Positions 8,573 to 17,255 of a stretch of DNA of 64,000 nucleotides are shown in pieces. The position numbers were made by a program, and so were the translations under genes. Within the stretch, counting starts at the first letter, position 1. Each line of letters starts with the position of its first letter. The notes below the pieces were generated by a model. The model saw only the letters and a program-made list of their open reading frames with translations, was not told the DNA's origin and made no database searches. The DNA lies in contig LR732703.1 of NCBI GenBank assembly GCA_902506565.1, forward strand, positions 4,140,709-4,204,708, written 5' to 3'. Origin of the DNA: Burkholderiales bacterium 8X. Its GTDB lineage: Bacteria; Pseudomonadota; Gammaproteobacteria; Burkholderiales; Burkholderiaceae_C.

Positions 8573-10366
8573 ATGGCCAAGCAAACCGTCGGTGACTTCT
8601 TCTGGCAGCGTCTTCATGAATGGGGCGTGCGCCGCGTGTTCGGCTACCCGGGCGATGGCATCAACGGCCTGCTGGGCGCGCTCGACCGGGCGGGCGACCG
8701 CTTCGAGTTCGTGCAGGTGCGTCACGAGGAGATGGCCGCCTTCATGGCATCGGCGCATGCCAAGTTCACCGGCGAGCTCGGCGTCTGCCTGGCCACCTCG
8801 GGCCCGGGCGCGGCGCATCTGCTGACCGGCCTCTACGACGCGCGGCTCGACCACATGCCGGTGCTGGCCATCGCCGGGCAGCAGGCACGCAGTGCGATCG
8901 GCTCGCACTACCAGCAGGAGCTCGACCTCAACGCGATGTTCAAGGACGTGGCCAGCGATTTCGTCGCGACGGGGAGCGTGCCGGCGCAGGTCAGGCATCT
9001 GGTCGACCGAGCCGTGCGAATTGCGCTCGGACGCCGGACCGTGACGGCGCTGGTGCTGCCGAACGACCTGCAAGAGCTGCCGATGGAGGCGCCGCCACGG
9101 GCGCATGGCTCGGTGTTCTCGGGGGTCGGCTGGAGCCGGCCGCGCGTGCTGCCGATCGAATCCGAACTCCAGCGCGCGGCCCGGCTGCTGAACGAAGGCC
9201 GCAAGGTCGCGATCCTGGTCGGCGCCGGCGCGCGCGCGGCGACCGACGAAGTCATCGCCGTGGCCGACCGGCTCGGCGCCGGTGCCGCCAAGGCCCTGCT
9301 CGGCAAGGAGGTGCTGCCTGACGACCTCGACTGGGTGACCGGCTCGATCGGCCTGCTCGGTACCAAGCCGAGCTACGAGCTGATGAACGCCTGCGACACC
9401 CTGCTGATGCTCGGCTCGGGCTTTCCGTATTCGGAGTTTCTTCCGCCCGAGGGCAAGGCGCGCGGCGTGCAGGTCGACATCGACCCCGGCATGCTGTCGA
9501 TCCGCTATCCGATGGAAGTGAATCTGGAGGGCGACGTCAAGTCGACGCTCGAGGCGCTGCTGCCGCTGCTCGAGCCGAAGACGGACACCGCCTGGCGCGA
9601 GCAGATCCGCGGCTGGAACGAGGACTGGCGCGCGACCCTGCACGACCGCGCGATGCAGCCGGCCCACCCGATCAACCCACAACGCGCCTTCACCGAACTG
9701 TCGCCGCGACTGCCGGACGGCGTGATCCTCACGTCCGACTCCGGCTCCTGCGCCAACTGGTATGCACGCGACCTTCGGATGCGGCGGGGAATGATGGGCT
9801 CGCTCTCCGGCGGGCTGGCCTCGATGGGAGCGGCCGTGCCCTACGCCATCGCCGCCAAGTTCGCCCACCCCGACCGGCCCGTGATCGCGATGGTCGGCGA
9901 CGGCGCCATGCAGATGAACAACATGGCCGAGCTCATCACCGCAGCCAAGTATTGCGGGCGCTGGAGCGACCCGCGCTTCATCGTGATGGTGCTCAACAAC
10001 GAAGACCTCAACCAGGTTACGTGGGAGCAGCGCGTGATGGAAGGCAACCCGAAGTTCGAGGCCAGCCAGACCTTGCCCGACCTGCCGTATCACCGCTTCG
10101 CGGAAATGATCGGCTTCGAGGGCATCTACTGCGACTCGCCCGAGCAGCTCGGCCCCGCGTGGGATCGCGCACTGGCCGCGACCCGGCCGGTGCTGCTCGA
10201 AGTGAAGTGCGACCCCGAAGTGCCGCCCCTGCCGCCGCACATCACGCTGGAACATGCGCGCAACTTCGCACGCACCTTGTGGAAAGGCGACCCCGAACAA
10301 GGTTCCGTCATCGCCGGTGCCGCCCGCCAGGTACTCGGCAGCCTGCTTCCAGGTCGTGGCCGCTGA
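8573..10366 (+). CDS. Thiamine-pyrophosphate-dependent enzyme (acetolactate synthase/pyruvate oxidase-like)
   Basis: The 597-residue protein has the three-domain TPP-enzyme layout: an N-terminal PYR domain with the activating Glu in VRHEEMAAFMASAHAK, a central FAD/DHAP-like Rossmann domain (ILVGAGARAATDEV), and a C-terminal PP domain with the Mg/TPP motif GDGAMQMNNMAELITA. Relatives include PoxB-type pyruvate oxidase, acetolactate synthase and uncharacterised TPP-requiring proteins; length and the C-terminal HAxNFARTLWKGDPEQ-like tail point to the last, pyruvate-oxidase-like group. The substrate is probably a 2-oxo acid. No small regulatory subunit gene is adjacent, which argues against biosynthetic acetolactate synthase. 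The ATG at 8573 has a weak ribosome site; an in-frame start further upstream at 8522 cannot be excluded. Confidence 0.88.
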   Translation: MAKQTVGDFFWQRLHEWGVRRVFGYPGDGINGLLGALDRAGDRFEFVQVRHEEMAAFMASAHAKFTGELGVCLATSGPGAAHLLTGLYDARLDHMPVLAIAGQQARSAIGSHYQQELDLNAMFKDVASDFVATGSVPAQVRHLVDRAVRIALGRRTVTALVLPNDLQELPMEAPPRAHGSVFSGVGWSRPRVLPIESELQRAARLLNEGRKVAILVGAGARAATDEVIAVADRLGAGAAKALLGKEVLPDDLDWVTGSIGLLGTKPSYELMNACDTLLMLGSGFPYSEFLPPEGKARGVQVDIDPGMLSIRYPMEVNLEGDVKSTLEALLPLLEPKTDTAWREQIRGWNEDWRATLHDRAMQPAHPINPQRAFTELSPRLPDGVILTSDSGSCANWYARDLRMRRGMMGSLSGGLASMGAAVPYAIAAKFAHPDRPVIAMVGDGAMQMNNMAELITAAKYCGRWSDPRFIVMVLNNEDLNQVTWEQRVMEGNPKFEASQTLPDLPYHRFAEMIGFEGIYCDSPEQLGPAWDRALAATRPVLLEVKCDPEVPPLPPHITLEHARNFARTLWKGDPEQGSVIAGAARQVLGSLLPGRGR

Positions 10367-10425
10367 AGACCCGCGACCTGTTTGGTGCAAGCAGTCCTAA
10401 AGCGTTAGCACGAACCACTTCATCT

Positions 10426-10443
10426 AGGCCTTAGTCAAGGCCT
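10426..10443. terminator. Possible hairpin downstream of the TPP-enzyme gene
   Basis: AGGCCTT, a four-base loop and AAGGCCT form a perfect 7-bp stem 60 bp after the TPP-enzyme stop. No T-run follows, so intrinsic termination is uncertain; it may only be a transcript-end stabilising structure. Confidence 0.3.
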
Positions 10444-10548
10444 CCGTCGCCTCTTCAGCGCTAAAAATCTCGTTCATTCTTCCCTCTGATCCGAGCCCCG
10501 AAAGGTGCTCGACAGAATCCCGGCTCGCTCAACAAGGGGTCGGTCGAT

Positions 10549-12354
10549 ATGAGGATCAGGGAGAGAACAAACCAGCTTTCGGGGCGTCGTCGAACGCACG
10601 AAAAACATGGGCCATCGCCGCTGGTGGTGGTGCTGACGTTCGCGGCAGCCGGCCTTGCCGGCACCGCCTTGCAGGCCCAGCCGCTTGCGGTGCCGCAGGC
10701 GCTCAATGCACCTGATCCCGCGCGCGAAGCCCAGCGCGTCCGGGAGCGCGAGGCGCAGGTCCGTCAGCAACAGCAGCGCGATGTCGATGTGCACCTGGAG
10801 CCCGCCACGGCCGAGGAGGCGCCGGCGCTGCCGGTTGACGAAGAGCCGTGCATCGACATTCGCTCGATCGTGCTGCAAGGCGAGCACGGCGCGGTCTTCC
10901 AGTGGGCGATCGCCGCGGCGGCCGGGCCGGACGGCAAGGACGATCCGATCGGGCGCTGCCTGGGCGTCGACGGCATCAACATCGTGGCGCAGCGGATCCA
11001 GCGCGCGATCGTGCTCGAGGGCTACGTCGCCACGCAGGTGTTGGTCGACGTGCAGGACCTGGCGGCGGCGAACGGACGCCTGGTCTTGAGCGTATTGCCC
11101 GGCGTGTACAAGGGCGCGCGCTACAAGGACGGCAACTCGCCCAGCAACCCGGCCCGACTTCGCGCCGCGATACCCGCGAGCCCCGGCGACCTGCTGAACA
11201 TCCGCGATATCGAGCAGGCCCTCGAAAACCTGCAGCGCGTGCCGACAGCCGAGGCGGACATCGTCATCGACGCCCTGGCGGCACAAGGCGGGCGTCCGGG
11301 CGAAGTCGAGCTGGTGGTGAGCTACAAGCAACCGGCGCTTCCGTTGCGCGCCACGGTCGGTCTCGAGGACAGCGGCACGCGCGCCACCGGCCGCCTGCAG
11401 TCTTCCACGACGCTCTCGTGGGACGACCCGACCGGCCTCAACGACATGCTGGTCCTCGACCTCAGCAAGAGTGCGTTCAACGGGTCCGGCAAGGGCACCA
11501 AGGGCGTGTTGACTTCGTACGTGCTGCCCTGGGGCGACTGGCAAGCCAGCATCAACTCGTCGCGCAACACCTACCACCAGTGGGTCGAAGGCCAACTCGA
11601 AAGCTATCTGTACGCCGGTGAGGCCACCAATGCGGACATCGCGCTGTCGCGGCTGATCTATCGAGACAAGCGCCGCAAGACCACGATGAGCCTGCGCGGG
11701 TTTCGGCAAGCCACGCGCAACCGCATCGACGACGAGGAGGTCGGTCCGCAGCGGCGCGCGGTTGCCGGTTTCGAGATGGGCCTCAGCCACCGCGAATTCA
11801 TTGCCGACGGCACGCTCGACGCCGCCCTCGCCTACCGCCGGGGCACCGGCGCTTTCGGCGCGCGGCGGTCGACGGAGGAAGCTTTCGACGAAGGCACGTC
11901 GCGCTTCCGGCTGGTCACTGCGCAGCTCAATTACAAGGTGCCTTTTCGCATCGGCGGGGAGTCGTTCCGTTACGACGGACTGTGGCGTGCGCAATGGAAC
12001 CGCAGTCGGCTCGGTCCGCAGGAGCGCTTCGCCATCGGCGGCCGGCAGACCGTGCGCGGCTTCGACGGCGAAGCGACGCTCACCGGCGATCGCGGCTGGT
12101 TGATGCGCAACGAGGTCGCCTGGTCGCTCGCCGGCGGCGCGGCCGAACTCTATGCGGGCTTCGACCACGGCACGGTCGGTGGCCCATCGGCCCAAGGGCT
12201 CGAATCCCACGTGCTCGCCGGCGCTGCCATCGGCGTGCGTTGGTCGAGTCAAGGACTCAATGCCGACGCCTTCATCGGACGCCCCTTGCGGCACCCCGAA
12301 GGCATGCAGGTCGCCGGCACCGCTGCCGGCTTCCGGCTCAGCTACAGCTTCTGA
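10549..12354 (+). CDS. Two-partner secretion outer-membrane transporter (TpsB; ShlB/FhaC/HecB family)
   Basis: This 601-residue protein has a long N-terminal leader with a hydrophobic stretch (LVVVLTFAAAGLAGTALQAQ), then two POTRA-like domains (about residues 95-240, with IDIRSIVLQGEHGAVF and a polypeptide-transport-type LNIRDIEQALENLQRV), and a C-terminal 16-strand barrel region. The family signature VRGFDGEATL, the RGF loop that lies inside the barrel, is present near residue 505. The last residue is an aromatic Phe (RLSYSF), as needed for BAM-dependent insertion. It should export the TpsA exoprotein, whose gene starts 27 bp downstream. The exporter is full length and looks intact even though its partner gene is broken. 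Confidence 0.92.
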   Translation: MRIRERTNQLSGRRRTHEKHGPSPLVVVLTFAAAGLAGTALQAQPLAVPQALNAPDPAREAQRVREREAQVRQQQQRDVDVHLEPATAEEAPALPVDEEPCIDIRSIVLQGEHGAVFQWAIAAAAGPDGKDDPIGRCLGVDGINIVAQRIQRAIVLEGYVATQVLVDVQDLAAANGRLVLSVLPGVYKGARYKDGNSPSNPARLRAAIPASPGDLLNIRDIEQALENLQRVPTAEADIVIDALAAQGGRPGEVELVVSYKQPALPLRATVGLEDSGTRATGRLQSSTTLSWDDPTGLNDMLVLDLSKSAFNGSGKGTKGVLTSYVLPWGDWQASINSSRNTYHQWVEGQLESYLYAGEATNADIALSRLIYRDKRRKTTMSLRGFRQATRNRIDDEEVGPQRRAVAGFEMGLSHREFIADGTLDAALAYRRGTGAFGARRSTEEAFDEGTSRFRLVTAQLNYKVPFRIGGESFRYDGLWRAQWNRSRLGPQERFAIGGRQTVRGFDGEATLTGDRGWLMRNEVAWSLAGGAAELYAGFDHGTVGGPSAQGLESHVLAGAAIGVRWSSQGLNADAFIGRPLRHPEGMQVAGTAAGFRLSYSF

Positions 12355-12380
12355 ATTCCACCCCTCGAAGGATGACCGAG

Positions 12381-12956
12381 ATGAAAACTACTGAAACGTG
12401 CGCGACGCTTCGCGTGAGAAGTCGTCGGACTGTCGTCGCGATCGCCTGCCTGGCGCTGATCGCGGGTCCGGCGCCGGCGCAGATTGCGGCTCTGCCTTCG
12501 GCGGCTGCGATGCATCGGCCGCAGGTGCTGATGACGCCGAACGGCGTGCCGATGGTGAACATCACGGCGCCCTCCGCTGCAGGGGTTTCGCGCAACCTCT
12601 ATCAGCAGTTCGATGTGGATCGCAAGGGCGCGATCCTGAACAACAGCAGGACCGGGGCGCAGACGAATCTGGGTGGTGCGGTCGGTGCGAACCCGTGGCT
12701 TGCGAATGGTGCGGCTCGGGTCATCTTGAATGAGGTTCGGAGCAACGATCCGTCGTTGCTTCGTGGGCCGGTCGAAGTCGCCGGCCAGCGGGCCGAGGTT
12801 GACGTTGGCGCCGCTGAGACTGTTGGGCGCGAGCTGCGTCACGGTGCTCTCTGCGGCGTCGGTGTTGCGGGCCTTGAAGCCCCGGCCTGCGTCGCCGCCG
12901 AAGTAGCTCCCCAGGGTGGTGTTTCGGGTGCGCTCCTCGGCGCTCATGCTGGCTGA
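12381..12956 (+). pseudogene. TpsA filamentous-haemagglutinin/CdiA-type exoprotein, N-terminal shard
   Basis: Starting from an ATG with an upstream GAAGGA site, the protein has a signal peptide ending PAPAQ and then the start of the TPS secretion domain: MTPNGVPMVNITAPSAAGVS, NLYQQFDVDRKGAILNNS, LGGAVGANPWLANGAARVIL and NEVRSNDPSLLRGPVEVAGQ, all hallmarks of the haemagglutination-activity domain. From about 12800 the reading frame enters sequence that makes sense only on the opposite strand and stops at 12956. Only about 140 residues of a protein that normally exceeds 1500 remain here. The shard directly follows the TpsB gene, so the original TpsBA operon order is preserved. Confidence 0.85.
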
Positions 12957-13250
12957 GCTGGTGGCCGCTCGGGCTGCGATCTGGCGGGCTTCGAGGGTGA
13001 GGTCCTTCGCAGCGTCGATCTGGGCACCTTGGAGCGCGATCTGGTCGGCCTGCAGAAGGATGCTGCCCTTGGCGCTCTGGATCTTCGAAGTCACCGCAAT
13101 GTCGCTCTCGCGGTCCAGGCCGTTGGCGCGGGACGCGTTGGTGGGGGCGACCACGACATGACCGAAGACGCCGGTGGCGGTCGACTTGCTCTGACTGGTG
13201 GAGACGCTGTCCTTGCGGCTGCTGCGGGCCTCGTGGATGTCGATGAGGTT
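12801..13250 (-). pseudogene. TpsA/CdiA internal segment, inverted relative to the flanking shards
   Basis: On the minus strand this stretch reads as FHA-type repeat region: SVSTSQSKSTATG, SDIAVTSKIQSAKGSILLQA, ALQGAQIDAAKDLTLEARQI, RTRNTTLGSYFGGDAGRGF and TQLAPNSLSGANVNLG. These are typical of the central haemagglutinin repeats, which should lie between the TPS domain and the C-terminal domain on the plus strand. Boundaries are approximate (left junction near 12791-12801, right near 13238-13262). There is no start codon or ribosome site of its own. Either a real inversion with deletion or an assembly error would explain it. Confidence 0.75.
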
Positions 13251-14873
13251 GGGCTTCCGATCGTGGAAGGACCGATCGGCGAGGCCACGCTGCGCCTGAG
13301 CCAGAACCTGGCAGCCAATGCAGCCAAGGCGGTCATCAACAGCGCCATCCAGGGCGGCAGCTTCGAGCAGAACCTGAAGGAGGGGCTCAAGACGGCGCTG
13401 ATCGACACCGCCGCAGCAACCGGCGCAAGCGCCATCGGTGACCTCACCAAGGACAAGACGCTCGACGTCTTCACCAACAAGGTGGCGCATGCCATTGCAG
13501 GCTGTGCCGTTGGCGCGGTGCGAAGCGACAGCGGCGGCTGCGCGGCAGGAGCCCTCGGCGCTGCCATCGGCGAGCTGGCCGCAGAGACCTACGGCAAGCG
13601 AGACGACACGGTGCAGCTCGCTTCGATGGTCGGCGGCCTGGCCGTGGCGTTGGCTGGAGGCGATGCAACCCAGATCAGCCTCGGCGCCCAGGCCGGCAGC
13701 AACGCCGCTGCCAACAACTACATGGCCCACGCCGACGCATCGCGGATGCTCAGCCTGGCCAATCAATGCCGGACCACCTGCACACCGGCCCAACTGGAGG
13801 AACTCGCAAACCTCTTTCTCAAGGACAACAGCACCACCAAGGCCCTGCAGGCTTGCACGAACAACAGCAGCGCTCAATGTGCCTCGCTCAAGAAAGACTT
13901 CGATGCAGTCGCCGCGAGCTTCCTGCCGAACGATGGCGAGATCCGCGCTTGGTCCGTCAAACAGTCGGCTGCCTCGAACGGCAAATACACGACAGACCAG
14001 ATCTACGACGCGTATCGGGTGAGCTTCATCGCCGGTGCGCAACCGGACAACAGCCAGGGGGACCTGACCGAAGTCGCCGACTGGATGCGCGACCGCATCA
14101 CCGGCCGCAAGGGCGACCCGAGCAATCCGGGCGAAGAACCACTGAGCAAGATCGCTATGGGATGGGCAGCCGGTAATCACGGTTCGGCTCAGGCTGCGAT
14201 GAACGTGCAATCGATGGCGGCAACTGCCTCGCTCAAGGCAGTCAATGCCATTGCAAAGAGCGCTGAAACCGTCGGCGTCTTTTTTCCGCCGCTTGTCCGA
14301 GGGATCGTGGACTCGTCGGACGCCGCCAACCCGCCAAAGCCTCCGTCATCTAACCCAGAAGCAGGCTTCAAGCCTCTGGGCTTGAAAGTCGACGACCCGT
14401 TCAACTCGCTCAGTGGCACCAAGATAATCATTGAACTTGAAAAGACCGGTTTGCCACCGGAACGTGCTTGGGCCATCGCCAAGTCACTCCACGAAGCAGG
14501 CAGCACACTACCTACTTCCAAGGTACTCGGTCCAGATGCCAAACTGTTCAAAGTTGTACCCAAAGGCAGCGAACCTAGCCAAAGCACTCCATTCTGGATA
14601 TCGGAGTCAGAGTGGACAGTACTCCGCCGCAAACCGACCGCACTGGCCGACGCACTTGGCCTCCCGCCCTCGCTCAACGTTGATCGGTTTGACGTTTTCT
14701 TGATTCGACCCAGGAAAGAAGGAAGCCTAGTTTTCGAAAGTCGTGTCGCGCCTACGAACTTTGATGGGCTTCCAAGCGCGCAAGGCGGCGCAATGCAAAC
14801 TCTGGTCATTGACAGATCGCTGTTCACAAACCCTGTCAAGATTGAAACATTTATCGCGAGGCAGCCCCAATGA
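13251..14873 (+). pseudogene. TpsA/CdiA C-terminal shard with putative toxin domain (CdiA-CT-like)
   Basis: After the inverted block the plus strand resumes with a DUF637-like pre-toxin region (QNLAANAAKAVINSAIQGGS, DTAAATGASAIGDL, AGALGAAIGELAAETYG), then an Ala/Gln-rich linker. From about 14385 a C-terminal domain of about 160 residues has a different, AT-richer composition. That domain carries PFWISESEWTVLRR, LNVDRFDVFLIRP and a Gly-Gly-x-x-Gln motif (AQGGAMQTLVID). No VENN motif was found. The toxin activity is unknown to me; an NAD- or nucleotide-active fold is only a guess. The stop overlaps the start of the first immunity-like gene by 4 bp, the usual toxin-immunity arrangement. No start codon lies at the junction, so this shard is probably not expressed as it stands. 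Confidence 0.7.
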
Positions 14874-15244
14874 TTCGCAAACTAGTTGAGCTTGACGAGA
14901 ACTTGGCGTTCAAGGAAGTCGACAAAAAGAAAATAAAAAGGACAGGAAAAAAACTGTTGTCTTGGCTCTTGGCGATCGATCCGGCGAACGATCCCTATGA
15001 ATTTCGACGCTTTGATCTTCCAATCGTCCTGGCCGCCCTAGACGACTCTTTGCAATTTCCACATAAGGGCCAGCAGCCTCACAACTGGGAAATTAGAGAG
15101 GGGCTTCTAAGCGATGAGTACCTTGACTTAGCCTCCCCTTTCTATAACGCGATCAGGGGCGCACATTACTGCCCGCCAGAAATCATTCAGCGCGGCGATA
15201 AGAAATATGCCTGGACATTTTTCGAGACAGACGAGGATTTTTAG
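14870..15244 (+). CDS. Putative contact-dependent-inhibition immunity protein, paralogue 1
   Basis: This 124-residue cytoplasmic protein starts at an ATG that overlaps the toxin-shard stop (ATGA), implying translational coupling. It has no signal peptide. Recognisable blocks shared with the three downstream paralogues are KIKRTGKKLLSWLL near residue 25, RFDLPIVLAALDDSLQFP in the middle, and DLASPFYNAIRGAH then PPEIIQRGDKKYAWTFFE at the C-terminus. I do not recognise a named immunity family. Position directly after a CdiA-CT-like domain and the AT-rich composition support the immunity role; binding of the toxin domain in the cytoplasm is the expected function but is inferred. Confidence 0.7.
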   Translation: MIRKLVELDENLAFKEVDKKKIKRTGKKLLSWLLAIDPANDPYEFRRFDLPIVLAALDDSLQFPHKGQQPHNWEIREGLLSDEYLDLASPFYNAIRGAHYCPPEIIQRGDKKYAWTFFETDEDF

Positions 15245-15358
15245 TGATTAAGCGTTGCGCATTGCGAGAGCCGGCAAAGCTTTTTTCAATGCAAATTGAA
15301 GAAGGCTACCTTAACGCATCGCACCGCCTTCCATTACGAACATTGATAAAGCGTCCCT

Positions 15359-15787
15359 ATGAAACTTAGCTTAGTTGAAATCGATCCAGAAACATTCAAT
15401 CTTCTCGTCATTGATCTGATAAAGGTCAAAAGGACCGGAAAGCGGTTCAAAAAGTGGTTGCTTGAACTAGAGAGCGAGGAGGACCGCTTTGGCCTACGCA
15501 GCAGCAACATGCCAATCGTCGACGCGGCCCTTGACGACCGGCTGCCCCTACCGTACAAGGATTTGACACCTCTCGCGAGAGAGGCAATGGAGGGAATGAT
15601 TCGCCCGGACTACTCGGAGATCTCCGCGCCGTTTTACACCGCAATCCGTGGCGCACATCTTGCCCCGCCGGAAATCGTTCACAAGAACGGAAAGATGTAT
15701 GCGTGGACGTACTTTGAAGAGAAAGAAGATGAGGAGCAACAGAGTGCCGGAGAACAAGCTCACGTCGAACGGGCGAAGAGGCGGTGA
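15359..15787 (+). CDS. Putative immunity protein, paralogue 2
   Basis: A 142-residue paralogue of the preceding gene. Shared blocks are KVKRTGKRFKKWLLELE, SNMPIVDAALDDRLPLPYK, SAPFYTAIRGAH and PPEIVHKNGKMYAWTYFEE. The last 20 residues are a charged Glu/Gln/Arg tail absent from paralogue 1. It lies 114 bp after paralogue 1 with no convincing promoter or Shine-Dalgarno motif between. Tandem diverged immunity genes behind one toxin usually record earlier toxin replacements, with each gene protecting against a former or sibling toxin. The function is inferred from context. Confidence 0.65.
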   Translation: MKLSLVEIDPETFNLLVIDLIKVKRTGKRFKKWLLELESEEDRFGLRSSNMPIVDAALDDRLPLPYKDLTPLAREAMEGMIRPDYSEISAPFYTAIRGAHLAPPEIVHKNGKMYAWTYFEEKEDEEQQSAGEQAHVERAKRR

Positions 15788-15792
15788 CTGTC

Positions 15793-15882
15793 CTCAATTT
15801 CGATAACACCACCGGCGATTGCGGCACTGCGCCGATGAGAGGTTCTTGCCATGCCATCGGAAATTTCAGGACCCCCGTATAA
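15793..15882 (+). pseudogene. Possible decayed toxin-tail remnant between immunity paralogues
   Basis: In one frame this stretch reads LNFDNTTGDCGTAPM and then GNFRTPV before a stop. It loosely follows the end of the toxin shard (TNFDGLPSAQGGAMQ and FTNPV). The match is weak and short, but it sits exactly where a toxin tail would precede the next immunity gene, as also seen at 16077-16217. Confidence 0.3.
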
Positions 15883-16070
15883 ATCGCAAACTCCTCGAAC
15901 TCGATGTTTACGAAGCCAGCGAACGCATCGTCAGCGAAGAGCATCTGGATCTGTCGGCGCCTTTCTACAACACGATAAGAGGGCTCCTTCTTTCCCCGCA
16001 AGAAATCATTCAACGGGGTGACAAAAAGAACGTCTGGACGTATTTTGAGACCGATGAAGGTTGTGAATGA
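15879..16070 (+). pseudogene. Immunity paralogue 3, broken: start lost and interior deleted
   Basis: The frame reads INRKLLELDVYEA, which aligns with the first residues of paralogue 1 (IRKLVELDENLA). The expected ATG is ATA at 15879. It then jumps directly to SEEHLDLSAPFYNTIRG and PQEIIQRGDKKNVWTYFETD, which matches only the C-terminal third of the family. About 65-70 codons of the middle are missing. A longer open frame from a TTG at 15819 exists but adds no family-like sequence. It is read as a decayed family member. Confidence 0.65.
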
Positions 16071-16076
16071 CCAGCG

Positions 16077-16217
16077 CAATTGAAAGGCCTCGCCCAAGGC
16101 TTCGCACGAGGCAACGCGAGTCAAACCTTAGTCACCGATAGAGCGCTGTCTACAAATCCGCGAAATGAAAACATTGCAAGGAAGCAGATGATTCGCAAAA
16201 ACGTTGAACTCGACTAA
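16077..16217 (+). pseudogene. Orphan toxin C-terminal tail fused to the first codons of an immunity gene (remnant)
   Basis: One frame reads GLAQGFARGNASQTLVTDR, ALSTNPRNENIARKQ, then MIRKNVELD and a stop. The first part aligns with the end of the toxin shard (AQGGAMQTLVIDRSLFTNP, then IARQ), and MIRKNVELD aligns with the start of immunity paralogue 1 (MIRKLVELD), in the same order and nearly the same spacing. The immunity copy is cut by a stop after nine codons. It therefore preserves the toxin-end/immunity-start junction of a second, related cassette. Confidence 0.7.
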
Positions 16218-16606
16218 ATAGCTGAGGCCAAGCAAATAACCAACCTATTACTCACCTCTCAAAGCCTATACAACCAAACGGCTAACGCTTTTGGTTGTAG
16301 CGCTTTTCCTCAAATCCGTTTGTATTACCTGAGACATGCAAGAGGCCTCAGATCCTTGGTTTCGCCATGTAAGCCTCCCTCACATGCGCTGCTCTGCGAA
16401 AAAAAAGATCCTAAAGCAAACGAACGCCTTATAGGAGCTAGTCAAATTAGCCGATAGACTCGATCGCAAGCAAATCAAAACGGCCTCCCGCAAAAACCAA
16501 CTGACAACTTTCGATTGATAGCAATTCGATTGTCAACATTAAGCCAACAATCAAATCAGCCGTCCGATCATCTTTTCATCTCATCAACCAACTAAAAGGA
16601 ATTCAT
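16218..16606 (+). other. AT-rich non-coding stretch between immunity remnants and paralogue 4
   Basis: No open frame of any quality was found in these 389 bp. They are clearly more AT-rich than the genome average. An inverted repeat, CAACCAAA at 16271-16278 and TTTGGTTG at 16290-16297, could form an 8-bp stem. A good Shine-Dalgarno-like AAAGGA lies just before the start of paralogue 4. Otherwise nothing recognisable is seen. Confidence 0.5.
16271..16297. repeat. Inverted repeat (8-bp arms, 11-base loop)
   Basis: Arms CAACCAAA and TTTGGTTG are perfectly complementary. It may act as a transcript end behind the remnant cassette. There is no clean T-run after it, only GTAGCGCTTTTCC. Confidence 0.35.
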
Positions 16607-17041
16607 ATGAAGAAATTGGTACTCCTGGACGCAGACACTTGGCGGCTGACCGAGGTTGATCCGGTCAAGGTGAAGCGTTACGCACAAGAGTTCAAGCGTT
16701 GGCTGCTCCAGCTCGATCCCGAGGCCGACCGGTTCGGCTTCCTCACGATCGACCTCCCACTCGTCGAAGCTGCGATCGAAGGCAAGCTGCCGCTCCCATA
16801 CACGGAGCCCGATGCGCACGAGACGGAGATCGCCGAAGGCCGCATGCCTCGGGAGTACCTTCATGTTTCCTCGGCCTTCTACAACACGATCCGCGGCGAG
16901 CACTGCAGCCTTCCGGAGATCGTGGTGCGCGACGGAAAGCGCTATGCGAATTGCGACTTCGAAGTGAGCGACGAATTCGAGACCCGCTGGTGGGGCCTGC
17001 GCGGCTCGCGCGCCGCCTCCCATTCCCCGCTATCTCGCTGA
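16607..17041 (+). CDS. Putative immunity protein, paralogue 4
   Basis: The 144-residue protein is the most intact distant paralogue. It has VDPVKVKRYAQEFKRWLLQL, TIDLPLVEAAIEGKLPLPY, VSSAFYNTIRGEH and LPEIVVRDGKRYANCDFE. A ribosome site AAAGGAATTCAT precedes the ATG well. Unlike paralogues 1-3, its codon use is GC-rich like the host chromosome, so it may be older or more ameliorated. About 30 extra C-terminal residues (WWGLRGSRAASHS) are unlike the others. It has no adjacent toxin gene and would be an orphan immunity gene if the family call is right. Confidence 0.65.
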   Translation: MKKLVLLDADTWRLTEVDPVKVKRYAQEFKRWLLQLDPEADRFGFLTIDLPLVEAAIEGKLPLPYTEPDAHETEIAEGRMPREYLHVSSAFYNTIRGEHCSLPEIVVRDGKRYANCDFEVSDEFETRWWGLRGSRAASHSPLSR

Positions 17042-17255
17042 CCAGGTGCATCCACCCGGAAAAAATATGAGGTGCGACCGCGACCGCACGCGCACTCGCA
17101 CTCGCGACTTCCGGCTGAACCTGAACTGAACGTGAAGTTATTGACAAATCATTAACAACACAAACAAACAACCCAAACAAAACGCAACCGGGGACTTCTC
17201 CTACAAATCTTTGTTCGGCCGGACGGAATGATCCGACGCTTTTTGCTCAAGGGCC

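Noticed and set aside
12342-14210. A 622-codon minus-strand open frame covering the TpsA shards
   Set aside because: Only the 12801-13250 part has FHA character; the rest is antisense of the C-terminal and N-terminal plus-strand shards.
15245-15358. Possible toxin-tail remnant between immunity paralogues 1 and 2
   Set aside because: The frame with NASH resembles the tail at 16077 only at three or four residues; not better than chance by eye.
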